This document shows positions 27,056-35,526 of a stretch of DNA of 64,000 nt, piece by piece (the first letter of the stretch is position 1; the number at the start of each line of letters is the position of its first letter). Position numbers and translations under genes: made by a program. The stretch is taken from NCBI RefSeq assembly GCF_031456275.1, contig NZ_JAVDUI010000001.1:310001-374000 (forward strand). The letters run 5' to 3'. The stretch comes from Falsarthrobacter nasiphocae. Lineage in GTDB: Bacteria; Actinomycetota; Actinomycetes; Actinomycetales; Micrococcaceae. The notes under the pieces were generated by a model. It made no database searches. It had not been told where the DNA came from and saw only the letters and a program-made list of their open reading frames with translations.

Positions 27056-28252
27056 ATGACCTACCAGCTCTACATCGGACTCGACGTCGGTAAGGGCGAG
27101 CACCACGCCACCGCGCTACTGCCCGACGGCACCATCGTTCACGACAAGCCCCTGGCCCAATCAGAGCCAAAACTCCGGGACCTCTTCACCGACCTCATCG
27201 CCCAGCACGGCACCGGACTTGTGGTTGTGGACCAGCCCAAGACCATTGGGGCCTTGCCCGTGGCGGTTGCTAAAGCCGTGGGCCTGGACGTCGCCTACCT
27301 CCCCGGACTAACGATGCGTAGGGTCGCCGATCTGCACCCCGGGCAAGCGAAGACGGACGCGCGGGACGCGTTCATCATTGCCGATACCGCTCGGACCATG
27401 CCCCACACGCTGCGCTCGATCACGGTCACCGAGGAGAACATCGCCGAATTGACGATGCTCTGCGGATTCGATGACGACCTCGCGGCTCAAGCCACCCAGG
27501 TCAGCAACCGCCTCCGCGGGCTCCTCACCCAGATTCACCCGGCGCTCGAGCGTGTCCTGGGGCCTCACCTGGACCCCAAGGCCGTGGTTGATCTGCTTAC
27601 CCGCTACCCCAGCCCTGGGGCGTTGAAGACGGCAGGCCGCGGCCACGTGCGGGCCCGGTTGAAGAAGCTCGCCCCGCGTCTGGCGCCCCGACTCACGGAG
27701 GAGATCTTCGAGGCCCTGGCCGAGCAGACCGTGATCGTCGCCGGGACGGGCGCGGCCGCGAAAGTCATCGGACGCCTCGCCGAGCAGCTTACTCAGCTGC
27801 GTCGGCAGCGCGATGACATCGCCGAAGAGATCCTGGCGGTGGTCGATGCGCACCCTCTTTCCCCTGTCCTGATGTCCATGCCGGGAGTGGGCGTCAGGAC
27901 CACAGCGCGACTGCTCACAGAAGTGGTTGGCAAGACCTTCAAGTCCGCCGCCCACCTGGCCTCGTACGCGGGGATCGCACCCGTGACGCGACAATCCGGC
28001 TCGTCCATCCGTGGCAAGTCAGCCTCACGTCGAGGGAACAAGATCCTCAAACGAGCCTTGTCCCTCTCAGCCGTTGCAGCCCTGAGCGATCCGGCCTCGC
28101 GGGCCTACTACGACCGCAAACGAGCCCAAGGCAAGCGCCACAACCAGGCCGTCATGGCGCTCGCCCGCCGCCGTTCCGATGTTCTGTTCGCGATGCTGCG
28201 AGACGGAACGTTCTATGAGTCCCGCCCGTCACGAATGGCTCTGGCAGCTTGA
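27056..28252 (+). CDS. IS110-family transposase
   Basis: 398 residues. The N-terminal DEDD (RuvC-like) domain starts YIGLDVGKGEHHA and includes KTDARDAFIIADTAR. The C-terminal Tnp_20 domain has SMPGVGVRTTARLL, SYAGIAPVTRQSG and RRGNKILKRAL, with the conserved serine in QSGSS. Intact. AAGGTGAGC precedes the ATG. Confidence 0.95.
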   Translation: MTYQLYIGLDVGKGEHHATALLPDGTIVHDKPLAQSEPKLRDLFTDLIAQHGTGLVVVDQPKTIGALPVAVAKAVGLDVAYLPGLTMRRVADLHPGQAKTDARDAFIIADTARTMPHTLRSITVTEENIAELTMLCGFDDDLAAQATQVSNRLRGLLTQIHPALERVLGPHLDPKAVVDLLTRYPSPGALKTAGRGHVRARLKKLAPRLAPRLTEEIFEALAEQTVIVAGTGAAAKVIGRLAEQLTQLRRQRDDIAEEILAVVDAHPLSPVLMSMPGVGVRTTARLLTEVVGKTFKSAAHLASYAGIAPVTRQSGSSIRGKSASRRGNKILKRALSLSAVAALSDPASRAYYDRKRAQGKRHNQAVMALARRRSDVLFAMLRDGTFYESRPSRMALAA

Positions 28253-28362
28253 CGAAAACCATAGAAGCACCCCCCTGGAGACCTGCTACCCCTCCCCGAA
28301 CGTACCCCCTCCCGACGGCAGTCAGTTCGACCTTGCCAGCCACCGAGCGCTAGAGTGGGTCA

Positions 28363-29313
28363 GTGAGATATGTGAGCTTGTTCAGCGGCGGCGGCGGTCT
28401 CGACCTTGGCTTCGAGGCCGCAGGGTTCGAACCCTTAGTCTGCCTCGACAACGATCCAATTGCATGCGAAACCCTACGGACGAACCGCCCCTCCTGGAAC
28501 GTCGTCTGCAACGACATCCGCCAATTCAACGCGACACCTTATCGCGGTGCGGATGTAGTAGTCGGTGGCCCTCCCTGCCAAGGCTTTAGCACTGCAGGGA
28601 AAGGTGATCCAGCTGATCCGAGAAATTTCCTTTGGAAAGAGTACATGCGAGTCGTCCAAGAGGTGCAGCCCCGGGCAGTGGTCCTAGAAAACGTGTCCGC
28701 GCTGACCCACAAACGGAATGGCGACCATCTCACAGGTATTATGAACCACCTCCGAGAAGAGGGATTTAGCTTTGCATATGGCGTGCTCAACGCGGCCCAC
28801 TACGGAGTGCCTCAGGCTCGCCGGAGACTCATAGTCATTGGTGTTCGTGATGGCGAGCCATCCCTCCCGCCCGCCACGACCACGGAACACCCAGCTACGG
28901 TATGGGACGCCATTCATGACCTCGCAAAACTGGAGGCCACCCCTTCCCTCAACCATGTTCCCAACCACCACGCACCTCACGTGGCTGAACGCTGGTCCAA
29001 GTTGGGGCCGGGCGAAGTGGATCCTAATTACAGGCGCGCTCGCCTTGACCCGAGCAAGCCGTCCCTTACCATCAGGGCCGGCGGAGGTTACGGACCCAAC
29101 GGAAACCATCTCGGAGGCTTCCATCCCCCAATCCACCCAACCTTCCCGCGACAGCTCACAGTTCGCGAAGCAGCGCGCATCCAATCCTTTCCGGACAGCT
29201 GGACTCTATGCGGGCCAAAAACCATCCAGGGACGCCAAATTGGCAACGCCGTACCAGTCCGCCTCGCCGAAGCTATAGCTCTGCACGTCACCAAACTGCT
29301 CGATAAATCATGA
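28363..29313 (+). CDS. DNA (cytosine-5) methyltransferase of a type II R-M system
   Basis: 316 residues. Motif I is LFSGGGGLDLGFEAAG, motif IV is GGPPCQGFS with the catalytic cysteine, motif VI is VLENVSAL, and motif VIII is AHYGVPQARRR. The C-terminal motifs IX-X include GRQIGNAVPV. The target-recognition region is short, so the enzyme is compact. It likely protects the host from the NotI-like enzyme encoded 73 bases downstream. The GTG start follows TAGAGT by 6 bases without a Shine-Dalgarno, suggesting a leaderless mRNA. Confidence 0.93.
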   Translation: MRYVSLFSGGGGLDLGFEAAGFEPLVCLDNDPIACETLRTNRPSWNVVCNDIRQFNATPYRGADVVVGGPPCQGFSTAGKGDPADPRNFLWKEYMRVVQEVQPRAVVLENVSALTHKRNGDHLTGIMNHLREEGFSFAYGVLNAAHYGVPQARRRLIVIGVRDGEPSLPPATTTEHPATVWDAIHDLAKLEATPSLNHVPNHHAPHVAERWSKLGPGEVDPNYRRARLDPSKPSLTIRAGGGYGPNGNHLGGFHPPIHPTFPRQLTVREAARIQSFPDSWTLCGPKTIQGRQIGNAVPVRLAEAIALHVTKLLDKS

Positions 29314-29386
29314 ACCCGAGGTAGAACCAGAATGCGTTAACTGAATAATCTTAAAGGTGAATTATTAATCTGACACAGGGGTTAAA

Positions 29387-30325
29387 GTGAAATCTTGGGG
29401 CATTGCAGAGTGGTATGGTGAAAATATCGACGAGATGCGGCCAGACCGACGACAAGAGGCTGCCCAAATCTCACTGTCAGTAAAAAATAAGACGATCGCG
29501 CCGAACGAAGCCCCCTCCTGCCCATTCCTTTCAACGATACGGCCTGATGCGAAGTGCAATAAGCCCGGTGGCGTTTGCTCCATCCGACTCTATGATAATG
29601 ATATACCCGAGAAGGACAGGCAACCTGCCGCCGTCTGCCCTAACCGATTCCTCGAAGTCGCATCTGGACACTCCGTATTCGCTCGTATTGCAGATAAAAT
29701 ATATGGCCCTTCGAGTGAGGCTCTGGTTATAAAGGAAATACCGTTCTTAAACAAGGTCGACGCCGACGGAAACATCTCTCGCGAAGCCAAGGCGGGCCGT
29801 TTTGACTGGGTTCTTATACCGAACCCTCCCGCCCCGAACTCCACTGGCCCCCTAGACTGGCTTGCTGTCGAAACTCAGGCAGTCTATTTTTCTGGCGGAA
29901 ATATGTGGTCTGATATTGAGGAGTATCTTAGAGACCCTAGCCGCCTCCATGCGCCGCAAGCCCAACGCAGACCTGATTACCGCTCATCAGGAGCCAAACG
30001 GCTCGCGCCGCAGCTGGATGCTAAGGCACCAGTTATTCGTCGCTGGGGGCGTAAAGTTGCGGTCATTGTAGACCAGTCCTTTTTTGACGAACTGGCGTCA
30101 CTGCCTACGCAGATATCTGACTTCGACAATGCTGAGGTCGTATGGGTTACCATGCGGTATAACTCCCACATGGAGCTAGCTGTAAATCAAATTATATTCA
30201 GCCTGCTCGATGAATCTATTGCAGCACTTCAGGCCACGCGCCCCTTGAAGCGAAGTGAATTTGAGAATGGCCTAAAGAAGGAGCTCTGGAAATCTGGGCC
30301 CCGGAGAAAAGTCCATAAAGCCTGA
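29387..30325 (+). CDS. NotI-family restriction endonuclease
   Basis: 312 residues, more AT-rich than the core genome. Four cysteines (C45, C57, C64, C84) match the Cys4 iron site of NotI. The PD-(D/E)XK core has D140 in AGRFDW and E162/Q164 in AVETQAVYFSGG. This spacing equals that of D160, E182, Q184 in NotI as I recall them. The partner methyltransferase lies just upstream. Recognition sequence unknown; NotI cuts GCGGCCGC. GTG start at 29387 with CAGGGG upstream. Confidence 0.8.
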   Translation: MKSWGIAEWYGENIDEMRPDRRQEAAQISLSVKNKTIAPNEAPSCPFLSTIRPDAKCNKPGGVCSIRLYDNDIPEKDRQPAAVCPNRFLEVASGHSVFARIADKIYGPSSEALVIKEIPFLNKVDADGNISREAKAGRFDWVLIPNPPAPNSTGPLDWLAVETQAVYFSGGNMWSDIEEYLRDPSRLHAPQAQRRPDYRSSGAKRLAPQLDAKAPVIRRWGRKVAVIVDQSFFDELASLPTQISDFDNAEVVWVTMRYNSHMELAVNQIIFSLLDESIAALQATRPLKRSEFENGLKKELWKSGPRRKVHKA

Positions 30326-30344
30326 GCCGCACCACCCATTCTCC

Positions 30345-30418
30345 CCGTTATCTTCTTGGTGGGTCCTTCCTCCGCGATGGTGGAAGGACGAGCAGCCGGT
30401 CGGTCCTGGCATGATTGC
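30345..30418 (+). repeat. 74-bp direct repeat, right copy
   Basis: About 89 % identical to 26809-26882. It ends a few bases before the left end of the IS3 element, which probably truncated whatever followed. It starts 20 bases after the stop of the NotI-like gene. Confidence 0.75.
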
Positions 30419-30425
30419 TGCCTGA

Positions 30426-31728
30426 TGTATCCTGGGTTTTGTTCCGGGGTTAGGACGCAACAGGCGCCGCGTCCTGCCGGCAATGATGAGCGGCCTCGAC
30501 CTCCGCAGGCGCCCGGTATCCCAGAGGCTCCTGCAACCGCGAGGTGTTCCACCAGTGGACCGACCCCATCGTCGCGAGCTCGACAGCCTCAACCGACTCC
30601 CACACCTGCTTCGAGTAGATCAGCTCAGCCTTGTATAGGCCGTCGGACCGTCTCAGCGAGGGCGTTGTCATACGAGTCACCGACTGTCCCAACTGAGGCC
30701 GTCATGGCCGCAGTGATGAGAGCATCTGAGTAAGCCAAACTAACGTATTGGCTTCCTCTGTCGCTGTGATGGACCAGACCCTGACGTCCACGGCTCGCCC
30801 CCGTCGACACGAGCGCATGCTCAAAAGCCAGCAGAGGCAGCCCGTACGCGTGCAGGGTCGAGGACACGGCGAGCCAACGATGCGGCGGGAGGAGACGTCG
30901 GTAATGAACGCGACGTAGCAGAACCCGCCGACCACCCGGACATACGTAATGTCAGCGGCCCAGAGCCTATGCGGACCATTCGCGGTGAAACTCCGCTCCC
31001 AGGTCCGGACGAGTGTCAGGCTCGTGGGAGCATGTCGTCGTCACGAGCTTGCGCCCCCCGCCGCACGCCCTGGAGGCCGGCGGCTCTCATGAGTCGGGCG
31101 ACGCGCTCCAGTCCGACATTCCATCCTTCCCGGCGCATCGCCTGGTACATCTTCCTCACCCCATAGACGCTGTAGTTCGCTGCGTGGACGCGCTGAATTT
31201 CCGCGGTGAGGAGCTCATCGCGCAGGGCGCGGTCACAGACAGGGCGCGTCTTCGCGGCCCGGTAGCCGCGGGAGGTGATGACCCCACACTCTCGCGCGCG
31301 GAGGACGCGACAGATGGCCCAGACCCCGAACTGATCGCGGTGCGTGTCGATGAACCTCATCATCTCGTCGTGGGACGGCCTGGCTCCGCTGCGAAAAAAG
31401 CCGAGGCCTTGCGCAGGATCTCATTGGCTCGTCGCAGCTCGAGGTTCTCCCGGCGGAGCTTCGTGATCTCTTCAACTTCCGCGGTGGTGAGCCCTGGGGC
31501 CTCGCCTCGATTGACACGGTCCTGCTTCCATCAATTCCGAAGGGTGTGAGGTGAGATCCCGCCGAGGGCCTCGCCCTCTACTGTGCAGGCGACCCAGCCT
31601 GAGCACTCCTCGGTGCGAATGCGTTCCCTGATGAGCTCGAGCGCGCGGGCTCTGAACTCGGGGCTGTACTTCTGCGGCAAGTTCCAATGCTCCTTGAGAA
31701 AGTAGGTCGGAACGAAACCCAGGACGCT
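30426..31728 (-). mobile_element. decayed IS3-family element
   Basis: Ends show imperfect inverted repeats, TCCTGGGTTTTGTTCC at the left and its near-complement GGAACGAAACCCAGGA at the right. The transposase reading frames are broken. The right end lies 22 bases before the HNH gene start. Confidence 0.8.
30450..31690 (-). pseudogene. IS3-family transposase remnant (orfA/orfB)
   Basis: The orfA part reads KYSPEFRARALELIRERI to SPHTLRN, then an in-frame TGA near 31527. It continues as LTTAEVEEITKLRRENLELR. The orfB part starts RFIDTHRDQFGVWAICRVLR and NYSVYGVRKMYQAMRREG, but later segments (HHSDRGSQYVSLAYSDAL) lie in other frames. At least one nonsense change and several frameshifts make it non-functional. 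Confidence 0.85.
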
Positions 31729-31749
31729 TCACTTCGCTATGCTCTCTTC

Positions 31750-32526
31750 ATGGATCCCGATCAGTTCGCAACGCCAGAGCGCAAGGCGTACCCCGGCTGC
31801 ACGTATTGCGGTCGCACTTTCGCCGAACCTGGCGAGATCGCTGGACTACGTGCTCGTGGCGACGTAACTGCCCTCGACGACGCGCGGGGCCGCCAACGAA
31901 CCAACGACCATGTTCCCTCCAAGGTTCTGCTGGACGATCCGCTTCCAACTACCCTGCACACAGTCCCGTGTTGCCAGCGGTGCAATAACGGCTTCTCTGC
32001 CGCAGAGCGATACCTGGCGTGCCTACTCGAATGCGTCCTTGCCGGCGATACCGATGCAAATAAGTTCACACGTCCCAAAATGGCCCGAATTTTCAACGAA
32101 CAGGGGTCTTCAAATATTCGAAAGATCATTTCCGATTCGCGCATGGAAACCCCTGATGGAACTTTTTGGAAGTCGGACACGCAGCAGTCTCATATGGTAT
32201 TGAAAAAAATGGCACGTGGACACGCTGCCGTAAATGGATTTCCTCTCCTATCAGACCCGTTCAACTTCTGGGTCTTACCGCTTGAGTTCTTGACCCATGA
32301 GCAACGGAATGAGTTCGAATACGGGATCAGCGATAACCGCCTCTTCCCAGAGACCGGTAGTTTTGCCCTAGATCAGATAGGGCGGGCGGCCGGCCGCCGT
32401 GAAGATTGGGTTACGGTGCAGCCTGGGCGTTACCGCTATTCCTATACGGTCCAAAAAGCCTGCATACGCGTCCGCATCGTGCTGAGAGAGTATCTCGCGT
32501 GCGAAGCCGCCTGGGATCATCCTTGA
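31750..32526 (+). CDS. HNH-endonuclease-like protein
   Basis: 258 residues. The N-terminus has CTYCGRTF (C17, C20), then NDHVPSKVLLDDPLP and CCQRCNNGFS, the CxxC...DHxxP...CxxCNxG arrangement of HNH/McrA-type nucleases. The remaining 150 residues are not recognised. TATGCT (31738-31743) lies 6 bases before the ATG with no Shine-Dalgarno, so a leaderless start is likely. A defence-related role is inferred from its neighbours. Confidence 0.6.
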   Translation: MDPDQFATPERKAYPGCTYCGRTFAEPGEIAGLRARGDVTALDDARGRQRTNDHVPSKVLLDDPLPTTLHTVPCCQRCNNGFSAAERYLACLLECVLAGDTDANKFTRPKMARIFNEQGSSNIRKIISDSRMETPDGTFWKSDTQQSHMVLKKMARGHAAVNGFPLLSDPFNFWVLPLEFLTHEQRNEFEYGISDNRLFPETGSFALDQIGRAAGRREDWVTVQPGRYRYSYTVQKACIRVRIVLREYLACEAAWDHP

Positions 32527-32977
32527 CCGAACGCTCGTGCCCCTCCGGGGCCGGCGCCCCCTCTGCCATATGGCAGTCCTTCTTACCGAGGCAGCGCGAC
32601 TTGGTCGTTCGCAGACATGCGCAAGCAATATGACGAGATCACCACTCTGCGCATCGGTCTAGGCTAGTCACCAGCAACCGCCATCAAGCCGCGATGATCT
32701 GCCGGAAGCACCCCACAGATGGGAGCCAGGCCCACCGTCAACCCCATGTGTGGAACTTATGGACGAGTTTCGACGCTTGGCGGACCGCAACTGCCACCTG
32801 TCGGCTCGGGAACCGCCCGTCTCGAACCGTGACGATACTGAGATCAATCCGTGATCAAAAAGGGCTCCTGCCGTGTTTATGCTTTTGATTGTCGGGGCAA
32901 GAACAGCCCGGACACCCCCACTCACTCCTTCTGAATCACGGCGATTCAGAACGCATTCCGGAAGGAATACCTTAATG
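32527..32977. other. intergenic stretch left of ISL3 copy C
   Basis: 451 bases with no supportable gene. A minus-strand frame runs out of the IS copy but has no family features. An inverted repeat near 32927-32950 (CTGAATC / GATTCAG) is the only structure noted. Confidence 0.4.
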
Positions 32978-34419
32978 GGCTCTTCACAATTGAGGGTGTA
33001 GCCCCCAGGGCGGTGGTCGGCGTGTCGGTGCCCGCATAGAGGTCGAGGCCTCCCGATGATGGAAGTTCTCACACTGCCCATCTGGAAGACCTCGACATGC
33101 CCCAGGCTACCCTCACGGCCCCCGATCTCGACGCGTTCTGCCGACTGAACGACCTCGGACTCACAGTCACCGGCCAGCACATCGCTCCCGACAAGGCCGT
33201 CCTGGAATGCCGGATCCGCCCCACAGACGATACTGATCGGTGGTGTCGCCAGTGCGGCCAGCAAGGCATCGCCCGTGGCACCGTCACCCGCCACCTCGCC
33301 CACGTTCCCTTCGGGCACCGGCCCACGCAGCTGAAGCTGCGGATCCGCCGCTACCGGTGCCCGGACTGCCAGAGCGTGTGGAGACAGAACACCATGGCCG
33401 CGGCCTGGCCCAGGACGAAACTCTCTCGCCACGCCGCCCTATGGGCACTGCGTGCCGTGGTCATCGACCGCCTCTCGATCACCCGGGTCGCCGCAGGCCT
33501 CGGGGTCGCCTGGAACACGGCCAACGACGCCGTGCTGGACACTGGGCGTCGCCTGCTCATCAATGCTCCCGGACGCCTGGACGGCGTACAGGTCATCGGC
33601 GTCGATGAGCACGTCTGGTCCCATACCGGCACCGGGTCGAAGTACGTCACCGTCATCATCGATCTCACCCCGATCCGCGCCGGTACTGGGACCTCGCGCC
33701 TGTTGGACATGGTGCCGGGGCGTTCAAAGCAGGTCTTCAAGACCTGGCTCGCTGAGCGCACGCCCGAGTTCAGGAACGGGATCGAGATCGTGGCGATGGA
33801 CGGCTTCACCGGCTACAAGAGCGCCGCTACCGAAGAGATCCCGGCTGCCAGAGCGGTGATGGACCCGTTCCATGTCGTGGCCCTGGCCGGGGAGAAGATC
33901 GATCAGTGCCGCCAGCGAGTGCAGCAGGCCACGCTCGGGCGCCGGGGTCGTTCAGCAGACCCGCTGTACGGGATCCGGCGGGTGCTGCATACCGGGGCCG
34001 GGCTGCTGACCAGCCGTCAGGCAGCCAGGTTGGCGGCCGTCTTCGCGTGCGAGGCCCACGTGGAGGTCGAGGTGACGTGGAGCGTGTATCAGCGGATCGT
34101 GGCTGCCTACCGCGACCCTGACCGCGTAGCTGGACGGCGGCGGATGCAGGCAGTTATCGCTTCGCTGGCCCGCGGGGTGCCAGAGGCGCTGACGGAGCTG
34201 ATCACGCTAGGTCGGACCTTGAAGCGCAGGGCTGCAGATGTGTTGGCGTTCTTCGATCATCCAGGCTCGAGCAACGGGCCGACTGAGGCGATCAACGGCC
34301 GTCTGGAGCACTTACGGGGCACGGCACTGGGATTCCGGAACCTGGCCCACTACATCGCTCGATCCCTGCTGGACGTCGGCGGGTTCAGAACAGCACTACA
34401 CCCTCATCTGTGAAGAGCC
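32978..34419 (+). mobile_element. ISL3-family insertion sequence, copy C (1442 bp), no target duplication
   Basis: Same length and ends as copies A and B, with no internal difference seen. Its flanks differ: CCTTAATG at 32970-32977 and GTTTTAGG at 34420-34427. The lack of a duplication suggests recombination between IS copies or an adjacent deletion after insertion. Confidence 0.95.
33097..34413 (+). CDS. ISL3-family transposase (copy C)
   Basis: 438 residues, same sequence as the other two copies and intact. It could act in trans on all three elements. Confidence 0.95.
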   Translation: MPQATLTAPDLDAFCRLNDLGLTVTGQHIAPDKAVLECRIRPTDDTDRWCRQCGQQGIARGTVTRHLAHVPFGHRPTQLKLRIRRYRCPDCQSVWRQNTMAAAWPRTKLSRHAALWALRAVVIDRLSITRVAAGLGVAWNTANDAVLDTGRRLLINAPGRLDGVQVIGVDEHVWSHTGTGSKYVTVIIDLTPIRAGTGTSRLLDMVPGRSKQVFKTWLAERTPEFRNGIEIVAMDGFTGYKSAATEEIPAARAVMDPFHVVALAGEKIDQCRQRVQQATLGRRGRSADPLYGIRRVLHTGAGLLTSRQAARLAAVFACEAHVEVEVTWSVYQRIVAAYRDPDRVAGRRRMQAVIASLARGVPEALTELITLGRTLKRRAADVLAFFDHPGSSNGPTEAINGRLEHLRGTALGFRNLAHYIARSLLDVGGFRTALHPHL

Positions 34420-34791
34420 GTTTTAGGGTATCAGAGCGCTTTTGCCAAGTTGACGGTCTTGTACGCGGCCCCCATCTAATGCTTGTGTACCCCACACATA
34501 GCGAGGGCCCCGGCCCGCACCATCCTTGATACGGACCGGAGCCCCTGCCCGTGCGTCTACCAGCGCACAATCTCGAGGGTCTGACCGTTTGAGGCCGCCC
34601 TGAAGTGTCCTGGATTTCGTTCCGACCTACTTCCTCAAGGTGAATCTGAACGAAGCCCAGGACGCCTCACCCCGCCATCCTCACAGTCCGGAGCTGGTTT
34701 TGAGCCAGGCCCAGGCATCATTCCAGCTCCGCCCCGTGAATCGGCGCTCGACTTGGGCCCTCACGGCGCCCCCCGCACGGCATCAGCGGTG
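34420..34791. other. intergenic stretch with IS debris
   Basis: 372 bases between ISL3 copy C and the restriction-enzyme stop. It contains the 59-bp IS3-end remnant at 34606-34664. Otherwise no gene or recognisable structure. Confidence 0.4.
34606..34664. repeat. 59-bp remnant made of two inverted IS3 ends
   Basis: The first about 35 bases match the complement of the right end of the IS3 element at 31694-31728 (TCCTGG-TTTCGTTCCGACCTACTT). The last about 17 bases (GAACGAAGCCCAGGACG) are the same terminus in inverse orientation. It looks like an internally deleted, MITE-like relic. Confidence 0.65.
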
Positions 34792-35526
34792 CTAGAGCTT
34801 GGTCACCTGGCCGTTGAGGCCTTCATAGAGGTCAAAGTTCCGCTCGCCGACCAGCGTGATGAGGTCGTCGAACATCTGGTCCAGGGGAACCTCGTTTTCC
34901 AGGTCGTTGACCTCGAACACGCGGACCGTCGGATGGGAGACGTTGAGGTCGACGAGGACCACGTAGAACTTCTCGTACTGCTCATCACGCCCTGCGGGGT
35001 CCTGACGACCGGTGAACAGCCGAAACCGGGGACCGACGTTGAGGAATGTGGAGCGGCGTCGTTGAGTGCTGTCATGCTCGGCGCCGGCGTCGAGAATGAG
35101 GAACCCGCCCAGGACGGCGTAGGGGAACCGGCGGTGGAGGGTGACTGCCTCGTTCAGCATGTCGGCGCGACGGTTGGTGAGGTTCTTCTGGTAGTTCCTG
35201 GACTTGCCGTCCTTGAACAGGATCGTCTTCACGCTGATGGCCAGGATCAAACCCGATTCCTCAGTGGCCCAGGTGACGTCGACTTTTTTCGCACCGATGC
35301 CGCCCGCGAGTCGCCGCTCTGCTCCACTTGATCCGCCGGAGCCCGAGCCTGCTGGTCGGGCCTCCGCCATCCCCCTCTGACGCAGCTCTTCGGCGAGAGC
35401 CAGCGCCACGGCGGCGGACACCTTCTCGTTGTAGTTCTTCTTGGTCGCCTGCGTGTCGGTGTCAAGGGGCTTTTGACCACAGCCCTTGATCGCGGCCTCC
35501 ATGGCGTTCTCAATCCTGGACGGCAT
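34792..35526 (-). CDS. putative type II restriction endonuclease (partner of the N6 methyltransferase)
   Basis: 244 residues. The segment AKKVDVTW followed by LILAISVKT gives D83 and an S98-x-K100 variant of the PD-(D/E)XK nuclease core. RNYQKNLTNRRADMLNEA and LHRRFPYAVLGG follow. The start overlaps the 3' end of the methyltransferase gene by 17 bases, so translation is probably coupled with methylase first, as expected for a restriction pair. Family assignment rests on the core motif and the pairing. Confidence 0.65.
   Translation of the reverse strand: MPSRIENAMEAAIKGCGQKPLDTDTQATKKNYNEKVSAAVALALAEELRQRGMAEARPAGSGSGGSSGAERRLAGGIGAKKVDVTWATEESGLILAISVKTILFKDGKSRNYQKNLTNRRADMLNEAVTLHRRFPYAVLGGFLILDAGAEHDSTQRRRSTFLNVGPRFRLFTGRQDPAGRDEQYEKFYVVLVDLNVSHPTVRVFEVNDLENEVPLDQMFDDLITLVGERNFDLYEGLNGQVTKL

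Larger units (their letters stand above)
26883..28300 (+). mobile_element. IS110-family insertion sequence (ends approximate)
   Basis: A DEDD-type transposase gene with 170-plus bases of structured noncoding DNA upstream and a short downstream end near 28250-28275 (CTTGACGAAAACCATAGAAG). IS110 elements lack long terminal inverted repeats, so exact ends cannot be read here. The left edge abuts or overlaps the 74-bp repeat. Insertion or associated deletion removed the 5' part of the broken methylase gene. Confidence 0.7.

Noticed and set aside
32668-32977. Minus-strand gene running out of ISL3 copy C
   Set aside because: The frame enters from inside the IS antisense strand and shows no family features or start site.
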